A DNA stretch of 41,138 bases from Candidatus Cloacimonas sp. (GTDB lineage Bacteria > Cloacimonadota > Cloacimonadia > Cloacimonadales > Cloacimonadaceae). A model generated the notes under the pieces. The model was not told where the DNA came from and ran no database searches. It saw only the letters and a list, made by a program, of their open reading frames with translations. Of the stretch, positions 35,387 through 41,138 are shown one piece after another. A program made the position numbers and the translations under genes. The DNA is taken from the NCBI GenBank assembly GCA_039680785.1, contig JBDKSF010000099.1, positions 1-41,138 of the forward strand, given 5' to 3'. Positions within the stretch are counted from its first letter, which is position 1, and each line of letters opens with the position of its first letter.

Positions 35387-36379
35387 ATGGAACCAAAACA
35401 AAAGCGGGAAGAACTTCTGCAACAGTTGGAGACCTTGCGCAAAACAAAAGTCCTGATTTATGTAACAGGAGACAGACCTGGCTGGGAAACGCAGATTCAT
35501 CAGGAGGTCCATAGTTTTTTTGCTCAACATCTGGAAAAAATGTCTAAGGGCTCCAAGCTAAATAAACTTTCTTTATTTCTTTATACCAGAGGTGGAAATA
35601 CTCTGGCAGCTTGGAGTTTGGTTAATTTATTGCGTCAGTATTGTGAAGAACTGGAAATAATTGTTCCTTCCAAAGCTCATAGTGCGGGAACTTTAATGTG
35701 CTTAGGTTCAAATCTCATTGTAATGACCAGGCAGTCAACTTTAGGACCGATTGATCCCAATATCAATACACCATTAAATCCTGCCATCCCCAATATGCCT
35801 GGACATACTATCCCTGTTAGTGTTGAAGCTATTAATGGCTACATAGAATTAGTAAAAAAAGAATTCGGAATTAAAAACGATCAGGCACTGGCAGAGGTGG
35901 TAAAAGTGCTTTCAGAAAAAATTCATCCTTTGGTTTTGGGAGAGGTCTATAGAGCCAGAGCTCAGATAAAAATGCTTGCTAATAAGTTATTGGATTTTCA
36001 TATTCCGGAAGGCCATAAAGAAAAGATTGTCAATTTCCTATGTACAGATTCCGGAAGTCACGATTATACAATTAATATTAAAGATGCCAGGGATTTAGGA
36101 TTAGTAGTGGAAGAAGCGGATCAACAAAATGCAGAACTGATCAATGCCATTTTGGAAACTATTGCCAGGGAACTGGAACTTGATATCCCTTTTGATCCCA
36201 AAAAACTGTTGAAAAAAAAGGAGTTTACTGATTACTGGTGTAAAAGAGCTCTTATTCAAAGTATTGAGGGCGGTAAACACTTATTTATTTCGGAAGGGAC
36301 GCTTTCTTTACATCATAACGAGGATAAGGTAATTTTTCAGAATACACCTACTTTTGAGGGATGGAGATATGCTAAATAA
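35387..36379 (+). CDS. Serine dehydrogenase proteinase-family (ClpP/SppA-fold) protease
   Basis: The 330-residue protein matches the SDH-proteinase family (PF01972-type). LFLYTRGGNTLAAW forms the oxyanion region and IVPSKAHSAGTLMCLGS holds the candidate nucleophile Ser99. LGPIDPNI follows, as in membrane-less relatives of SppA. No transmembrane segment is present, so it is probably cytosolic. Its 3' end overlaps the start of the antitoxin-like gene by 11 nt, which suggests co-expression. Substrates are unknown; the unstable antitoxin is an attractive but untested candidate. Confidence 0.83.
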   Translation: MEPKQKREELLQQLETLRKTKVLIYVTGDRPGWETQIHQEVHSFFAQHLEKMSKGSKLNKLSLFLYTRGGNTLAAWSLVNLLRQYCEELEIIVPSKAHSAGTLMCLGSNLIVMTRQSTLGPIDPNINTPLNPAIPNMPGHTIPVSVEAINGYIELVKKEFGIKNDQALAEVVKVLSEKIHPLVLGEVYRARAQIKMLANKLLDFHIPEGHKEKIVNFLCTDSGSHDYTINIKDARDLGLVVEEADQQNAELINAILETIARELELDIPFDPKKLLKKKEFTDYWCKRALIQSIEGGKHLFISEGTLSLHHNEDKVIFQNTPTFEGWRYAK

Positions 36380-36626
36380 ATCAATTAGTTTTGGAATAAT
36401 AACCAATACAGCCAATCAAATCGGTTATCTTGATTATACAAATACTTCCTGCCGATTTTCTGGTTTCTTTTCCTATAATCAGGAAACATTATTTAACCTG
36501 CTTTTAATACAGGAACCAACGAAACCTAATAAAGAAACTCTGCAGGCAATTGAAGAATCCAAACATCCGGAAAAACTGCCGGTTTATAGTAATATTGATG
36601 ACTTCCTGAATTCTTTAGAGAGTTGA
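36369..36626 (+). CDS. DinJ/RelB-like antitoxin with atypical N-terminal half
   Basis: Starting at ATG 36369 (behind GGAGAT) the product has 85 residues, the usual size of DinJ. The C-terminal third, PNKETLQAIEESKHPEKLP and then DDFLNSLES, matches the toxin-wrapping part of DinJ/RelB antitoxins. The first 50 residues do not show the ribbon-helix-helix pattern, and the two other frames do not restore one. It begins inside the protease gene (11-nt overlap) and is followed by the toxin after one base. Confidence 0.68.
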   Translation: MLNKSISFGIITNTANQIGYLDYTNTSCRFSGFFSYNQETLFNLLLIQEPTKPNKETLQAIEESKHPEKLPVYSNIDDFLNSLES

Positions 36627-36627
36627 T

Positions 36628-36897
36628 TTGCTCAAAATCAGCCATACTTCTCAATTTAAGAGAGATTACAAGAAATATCGGACAAATCAAGACCTTAAAG
36701 AAGCATTAAAAGAGGCATTAGCTTATTTAGTGTCAGGAAAACCTCTACCCTCCCATTTTAAAGATCATCCATTGAAAGGTGATAAAAGTGAATGCCGGGA
36801 ATGTCATTTATCTCCTAACATTCTGTTGCTTTATAGAATACAAGATGAGGTCTTAATCCTGATTAGGATTGGCTCGCATTCCAATTTGTTTGATTAA
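36628..36897 (+). CDS. YafQ/RelE-family mRNA interferase toxin
   Basis: The 89-residue protein starts at TTG 36628, one base after the antitoxin stop. The pattern FKRDYKKY, DHPLKGDKSECRECHLSP, LLLYRI and IRIGSHSNLF matches YafQ, which cleaves mRNA on the ribosome. Catalytic-site histidines equivalent to YafQ are His47, His60 and His84. The position of YafQ Asp67 appears to be Asn64. The rare start codon would keep toxin synthesis low. Confidence 0.85.
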   Translation: MLKISHTSQFKRDYKKYRTNQDLKEALKEALAYLVSGKPLPSHFKDHPLKGDKSECRECHLSPNILLLYRIQDEVLILIRIGSHSNLFD

Positions 36898-36939
36898 ATA
36901 TTTTCTGATCCTTTTTAGTAAAGGGAAAATGAGGTAAAT

Positions 36940-38112
36940 ATGGATAATCGCGCAAGAGCAAGCGCTCTGATTAAAGAGCTGGAAACCCTGCAGCCGGATT
37001 TGTCTGGCAAGGACTTTTTATTAACTTGGGAAAATAGCGTGGATAACCTGAAAGCAGTGATGCTAACGGCTGAAATACTACAATGTCTGCATAAGGAAAA
37101 GAAGCCCTGGCGTATTTTTGATTATGGCTTGGCAATTTCCATTTTCAGAGATAACAGCACGCGCACTCGTTTCAGTTTTGCTTCTGCCGTAAATGGTTTA
37201 GGGCTTGCCTTGGCAGAATTGGATGAAGTGAAAAGTCAGATTGCTCACGGAGAAACAGTGCGTGAAACGGCAAATATGATATCTTTTTTAGCGGAAGTAA
37301 TTGGCATCCGTGATGATATGTATCCCGGCGAGGGACACAGCTATATGCTGGAAGTGGCGCAGGCAGTTTCCGATGGCTATCTTCACGGTATTTTAGCCCA
37401 AAGACCAACTATAGTGAATTTACAATGTGACTTGGATCATCCTACTCAGGCGCTTTCCGATTTGCTGAAACTAAAGGATTATTTTGGTGGCTGGGAAAAC
37501 CTGAAAGGCAAGAAACTGGCTATGAGCTGGGCATATTCTCCATCTTATGGAAAACCGCTTTCCGTCCCTCAGGGAGTGATAAATCTGATGACTCGCTTCG
37601 GAATGAATGTAGTTTTGGCTCATCCTGAGGGCTATGATTTACTTCCTGAGACCTTAAACAGTGCTTCTCTTTTTGCTAAAGAAAACGGTGGTTCCTTTGC
37701 CGTAACTAACTATATGGAAGAAGCATTTAAAGAGGCCGATGTGGTTTATCCTAAAAGTTGGGCTCCGATGGCTGTGATGCAGGAAAGAACAAATTTGCTC
37801 AAAGCTGGTAACAGACAAGGTCTGCACGAACTGGAACAAATGTGTTTGGCAAATAATGAGCAGTTTATTGATTGGGAATGTGATGAAGAGATGATGAAAT
37901 TGACCAAAAACGGTAAAGCCCTTTATGAACACTGTCTGCCAGCCGATATAAGCGAAATTAGTTGTGCCCAGGGAGAGGTCTCTAAAAGCGTGTTTGAAAG
38001 ATACCGTTATCATACTTATCAGGAAGCGGGTTACAAGCCCTTCGTGATTGCCGCGATGATATTGAACAGTAAAGTGCAAGACCCAGTTGCCAAATTAAAA
38101 GGATTTCTCTAA
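36940..38112 (+). CDS. ygeW: YgeW-type knotted carbamoyltransferase
   Basis: The 390-residue protein has the carbamoyl-phosphate motif SIFRDNSTRTRFSFAS (67-82; Ser73-Thr-Arg-Thr-Arg77) and HPTQ (167-170) of transcarbamylases. Its overall length and the C-terminal EHCLPADISE block fit the YgeW subfamily, whose substrate is uncertain. In other bacteria ygeW sits in purine/uric-acid and selenium-dependent hydroxylase clusters. Here it starts a four-gene cluster with a PLP enzyme, a MobA-like transferase and a nitroreductase. A GAGGT site precedes the ATG. Confidence 0.88.
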   Translation: MDNRARASALIKELETLQPDLSGKDFLLTWENSVDNLKAVMLTAEILQCLHKEKKPWRIFDYGLAISIFRDNSTRTRFSFASAVNGLGLALAELDEVKSQIAHGETVRETANMISFLAEVIGIRDDMYPGEGHSYMLEVAQAVSDGYLHGILAQRPTIVNLQCDLDHPTQALSDLLKLKDYFGGWENLKGKKLAMSWAYSPSYGKPLSVPQGVINLMTRFGMNVVLAHPEGYDLLPETLNSASLFAKENGGSFAVTNYMEEAFKEADVVYPKSWAPMAVMQERTNLLKAGNRQGLHELEQMCLANNEQFIDWECDEEMMKLTKNGKALYEHCLPADISEISCAQGEVSKSVFERYRYHTYQEAGYKPFVIAAMILNSKVQDPVAKLKGFL

Positions 38113-38180
38113 AAACCAAATAACTTTACAAAAAAGTCCAATCCTTTTTTTGGTCTTATTGGACATTGAAGGAGATATAT

Positions 38181-39626
38181 ATGCCAAAATTGATTACTAA
38201 AATAGACCCCGTTGTTGCTAAAAAGAATGCCCAGCGCTGTAAAGAACGGGGAATAATTCTGCCGACAATTCGCCAACAGATGTTTCCAGATACTATTCCG
38301 GAGGCAATTAAAGAGCAACTAAAATCCGTGGGACTTTGGGACATAAACCCTTTAAACTTGTTTCGGATCACTTGGAAAAATGATATAAATACCGGACTTT
38401 TCGGCAAGCCCAACTTTGTGGAAATTCCTTCTGAACTAACAGGTGTGAAAGCCAGAATTATAGGTATGGTGGGTAAATATTTTCCTACGGGAGCACATAA
38501 AGTGGGTGCCGCTTACGGTTGTTTGATTCCGCGTTTAATTTCCGGCACTTTTGATCCTGAAATTCACAAAGCCGTTTGGCCCTCTACAGGCAATTATTGT
38601 AGAGGAGGCGCTTTTGATTGTGCCCTATTGGCTTGTCCAGCTGTAGCCATTTTACCGGAAGAAATGAGTAAAGAGCGTTTTGACTGGTTACGGGAAATTG
38701 GAGCCGAGGTTTTTGCCACTCCGGGTTGCGAATCCAATGTTAAAGAAATTTACGATAAATGCGACGAATTGCGCAATGATCCTGCTTATGTTATCTTAAA
38801 TCAGTTTGATGAATTTGGCAACTCTTTTTGGCATTATCAAATAACCGGTAATGCCATTTATGAGGCATTTGAACTGGTTAAAAAACAGGGTGATCGTTTT
38901 AGTGGATATGTTAGCGCCACGGGCAGCGCTGGAACCATTGCCGCCGGTGATTACTTAAAAAAACATTTTCCCTCGCTCATAATCAATGCCAGCGAAGCTT
39001 TGGAATGCCCCACTCTGTTGATGAATGGTTTTGGTGGACATCGCATTGAAGGCATCGGCGACAAACATATACCTTGGATTCATAATGTGCGTAATACAGA
39101 TATGGTTAGCGCCATTCACGATGAGGACTGTTTACGGCTTTTGCGTTTGTTTAATGAACCGGAAGGAATAAAATATCTGAAGCAAAGCGGAATTGATCCC
39201 ATTTTGGTTGATAAACTGAATCTTTTGGGCATTTCTTCTCTTTGCAATCTTTTGGCTGCCGTCAAAATGGCGAAATATTATGAATATAACGAGCAGGATA
39301 TTATCTTTACCGTGTTTACGGATAGCGCTGAAATGTATCGTTCTCGCTTACAAGAACAGACAGCGTTAAAAGGTGAATATACTGATTGGCAGGCAGCTCT
39401 GGATAGAGAGGGAGCCCTAAATAAGCAAAGTTACGATAACCTGCTGGAATTGAATTATCGGGATAAAAAACGCATACATAACCTCAAATATTATACTTGG
39501 GTGGAACAACAGGGAAAGACCTATACGGAAATTTTACAACAGTGGGAACCGGAATATTGGGCTGAGACCTTTGAAAATAATCTATCCGAACTGGATAAAG
39601 CAATTGAGGAATTTAATAATAGCTGA
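38181..39626 (+). CDS. PLP-dependent beta-family enzyme (threonine dehydratase/cysteine synthase fold)
   Basis: The start is ATG 38181 behind GAAGGAGATATAT; an upstream TTG is inside the ribosome-binding site. The 481-residue product has the fold-type II PLP lysine in YFPTGAHKVGAAYG (Lys107), the STGNYCRGG loop (135-143) and the glycine-rich phosphate loop SATGSAGTIAAG. It is longer than YgeX diaminopropionate ammonia-lyase (about 400 residues) and is not a clear orthologue. The ygeW neighbour suggests work on an amino acid carrying a ureido or amino side group, which is inference. Confidence 0.82.
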   Translation: MPKLITKIDPVVAKKNAQRCKERGIILPTIRQQMFPDTIPEAIKEQLKSVGLWDINPLNLFRITWKNDINTGLFGKPNFVEIPSELTGVKARIIGMVGKYFPTGAHKVGAAYGCLIPRLISGTFDPEIHKAVWPSTGNYCRGGAFDCALLACPAVAILPEEMSKERFDWLREIGAEVFATPGCESNVKEIYDKCDELRNDPAYVILNQFDEFGNSFWHYQITGNAIYEAFELVKKQGDRFSGYVSATGSAGTIAAGDYLKKHFPSLIINASEALECPTLLMNGFGGHRIEGIGDKHIPWIHNVRNTDMVSAIHDEDCLRLLRLFNEPEGIKYLKQSGIDPILVDKLNLLGISSLCNLLAAVKMAKYYEYNEQDIIFTVFTDSAEMYRSRLQEQTALKGEYTDWQAALDREGALNKQSYDNLLELNYRDKKRIHNLKYYTWVEQQGKTYTEILQQWEPEYWAETFENNLSELDKAIEEFNNS

Positions 39627-39657
39627 GGGCAGAGAGCTGAGAGCTTAGGGCAAAGGG

Positions 39658-40182
39658 ATGAAAGTTACTGCCATCATTCTGGCTTCCGGAAAAGGAAGTC
39701 GAATTGGTTTACCCAAAGCAGAAATTAGCATTATGGGGATAAGCTTTATAGAACAGATAAGGAACATTTTAACGGAAGCGGGCATACAAGATATTTTTGT
39801 AGCAAAGTATAAAAATACTCCTGATATGTTAGCTACTTTACGATTAGCTGTAAGCGAACTGAAAAGTAAACAGCAAAATAGTGGCTATCTTGTTTTTCCG
39901 GTAGATTTTCCATTTGTTCATTCTGAAACTGTTCAAAGCATAATGGATGCGCATATTTTGAGCCCATTGGCTGTTATCCGTCCCGTTTTCAATCGGCAAA
40001 AAGGTCACCCGATTATTATCCCTTCAGAGCTTAATCTGGAAGCGGAAGATAAGAACCGGGGCTTACAATATATCATTCAGACCTGTGGTTTGCCGGTTGT
40101 GGATATCCCCGTAAAGGACTCCGGAATATTAAAAAATGTTAATACTAAAGAGGATATGGAGCTATGGATGCCAAAGAAATGA
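39658..40182 (+). CDS. MobA-like nucleotidyltransferase (possible molybdopterin cytidylyltransferase)
   Basis: The 174-residue protein starts with IILASGKGSRIGLPKAE (residues 6-22), a variant of the LAAGxSxRMGxPK motif. VFPVDFPFV (79-87, metal-binding Asp83) and QKGHPIIIP also fit the MobA/MocA NTP-transferase fold. Such proteins attach CMP or GMP to molybdenum cofactor. It follows the PLP enzyme by 31 nt and overlaps the nitroreductase by 19 nt. No molybdenum hydroxylase gene is in the window, so the acceptor is unknown. Confidence 0.78.
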   Translation: MKVTAIILASGKGSRIGLPKAEISIMGISFIEQIRNILTEAGIQDIFVAKYKNTPDMLATLRLAVSELKSKQQNSGYLVFPVDFPFVHSETVQSIMDAHILSPLAVIRPVFNRQKGHPIIIPSELNLEAEDKNRGLQYIIQTCGLPVVDIPVKDSGILKNVNTKEDMELWMPKK

Positions 40183-40712
40183 TTTGGGAAAGACACAGTG
40201 TGCGCGATTTTTTACCTACTCCCATTCCTGCCGAAATAATCCAAGATATATTGGAAGCGGGACATTTAGCGCCTTCCACGCAAAACCGTCAGCCCTGGCG
40301 ATATCTGGTTTGGACGGAAAATGCCAAAATTCAAAAACTGGCTTTGCACTGTGGATTGATCGGGTTATCCAATTTTTTTATCCGCCAAGCGCCTTGTTTG
40401 ATTATTGCCTGCGCCGATTTGAAAGATAACATCAAAATTAACGGCCAGGACTATTATTTGGTGGATACAGCCATTTCGTTTCATCAGTTGTTGTTATATG
40501 CACGCAGTTACGGAATTGAAAGTTGTTGGCTGGCTGCTTTTTCGGAAAAGAAACTGAAGGCATATTTGGAACTTCCTGATAGTTGGAGAATTGTGGCTAT
40601 GGCTCCTTTGGGTTATCCGAAAGATAAAAAAGCTCTTTATTCCAAGGCAGTAAGCAGTTTTGCCAATAGCAGTGAGAGAAAACCGCTGGAAAGCATTGTC
40701 CGTTTTTTGTAA
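40164..40712 (+). CDS. Nitroreductase-family flavoprotein
   Basis: The 182-residue protein has the FMN-binding N-terminus ERHSVRDFLPTPIP and the LEAGHLAPSTQNRQPWRYLV motif of the nitroreductase family, with GIESCWLAAF near 125 and the final APLGYP block. Members reduce nitro, quinone or flavin substrates with NAD(P)H; substrate is not predictable. The start is ATG 40164, overlapping the MobA-like gene by 19 nt; an internal in-frame ATG at 40179 is possible. Confidence 0.86.
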   Translation: MDAKEMIWERHSVRDFLPTPIPAEIIQDILEAGHLAPSTQNRQPWRYLVWTENAKIQKLALHCGLIGLSNFFIRQAPCLIIACADLKDNIKINGQDYYLVDTAISFHQLLLYARSYGIESCWLAAFSEKKLKAYLELPDSWRIVAMAPLGYPKDKKALYSKAVSSFANSSERKPLESIVRFL

Positions 40713-40744
40713 ATAGGCAACTGGCTTTGATTTTCCATTTTGCC

Positions 40745-41138
40745 GTAACACAATGCTTGCTTTTGACTTTCAATTTTGCCTTTGCCAGCCCAATTAGCAG
40801 TTTCCTCTCACTATTTTTCTGGCAACGGCATTTTAAACATTTTACCAACTTCAAAATTGAGAGTTAAAACAAGAACAACTTTTGCTGTAAGACAAGAATA
40901 AAAAAAGCATCTCCCATTGAAAAGAAGTTTTGTTTTAACTCTAAACCGAGCTTCAGCTTTAACAGTAAAAGGCAATGAACTACATATAATGTTGCTATGT
41001 AAATCTCGTTTCAACACAAAAAGGATCGGTTTAGAGTCAAAGCCAAAACACTTCAGCTTTAACAGTAAAAGGCAGGGAACTAATTTTACTGTTGCTATAC
41101 AAATCTCGTTGCAATGTTCGAAAGAATCGGTTTAGAGT
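40745..41138 (-). repeat. Modular repeat element, copy 3, inverted and truncated by window edge
   Basis: Read on the minus strand the order is the same as in copies 1 and 2. Type-1 units (a whole one from about 41049 down to 40926, and another entering from the window edge) are followed by the linker and then one type-2 unit (40879 down to 40745, ending GTGTTAC). It starts 32 bp after the nitroreductase stop. The rest lies outside the window. Confidence 0.88.

Noticed and set aside
40917-41135. Plus-strand open frame with the same repeated peptide near the window end
   Set aside because: It is the inverted repeat copy read through, without independent coding evidence.

Overview
The window reads as chromosomal DNA of an anaerobic, diderm, low-to-moderate GC bacterium, most likely of the phylum Cloacimonadota (Candidatus Cloacimonas-like). 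This placement is inference from gene content: several PorV/PorQ-like outer-membrane barrels, a large secreted subtilase ending in a type IX-style sorting domain, a fatty-acid operon in the order rpmF-plsX-fabH-fabD-fabG-acpP-fabF-rnc, and many intergenic repeats and hairpins. No 16S gene is present to confirm it.

Layout. (1) 1-2857, minus: purA, a PorV-like barrel and a DUF362 protein cut by the window edge, as a tight operon. (2) 3282-8075, minus: a 1597-residue secreted subtilisin-like protease. (3) 8779-15234, plus: rpmF and the type II fatty-acid synthesis genes, then rnc. (4) 15660-20411, plus: an envelope operon of unknown role (lipoprotein, beta-barrel, VWA-like membrane protein) behind a good promoter. 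(5) 20606-23939, minus: a small zinc-ribbon protein with its own terminator, then a small membrane protein, tldD and tldE. (6) 24034-24313: 8-bp tandem arrays and a duplicated GC palindrome, then a DUF4139 protein and an Hsp20 chaperone. (7) 26400-29726: two copies of a modular repeat element on either side of a PIN (DUF4411) / HTH-ImmA toxin-antitoxin-like pair. (8) 29758-31985, minus: tRNA(CAU), a PorV-like barrel and dxr. (9) 32125-35148, plus: a leader with an intrinsic terminator, nadC, a coiled-coil zinc-ribbon protein, RNase P RNA and a beta-propeller protein. (10) 35387-36897, plus: a ClpP-fold serine protease overlapping a DinJ-like antitoxin and a YafQ-like toxin. (11) 36940-40712, plus: ygeW, a PLP-dependent enzyme, a MobA-like nucleotidyltransferase and a nitroreductase. 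(12) 40745-41138: a third, inverted copy of the modular repeat, running off the end.

The points most worth following up are: the modular repeat family, whose three copies keep the same order of two unit types but differ in copy number; the toxin-antitoxin-like island between two direct copies; the protease/antitoxin/toxin overlap, in which the antitoxin lacks a recognisable DNA-binding half; the terminator placed immediately before the nadC ribosome-binding site together with an overlapping 39-codon ORF; and substitutions at normally invariant active-site positions in PurA and Dxr.
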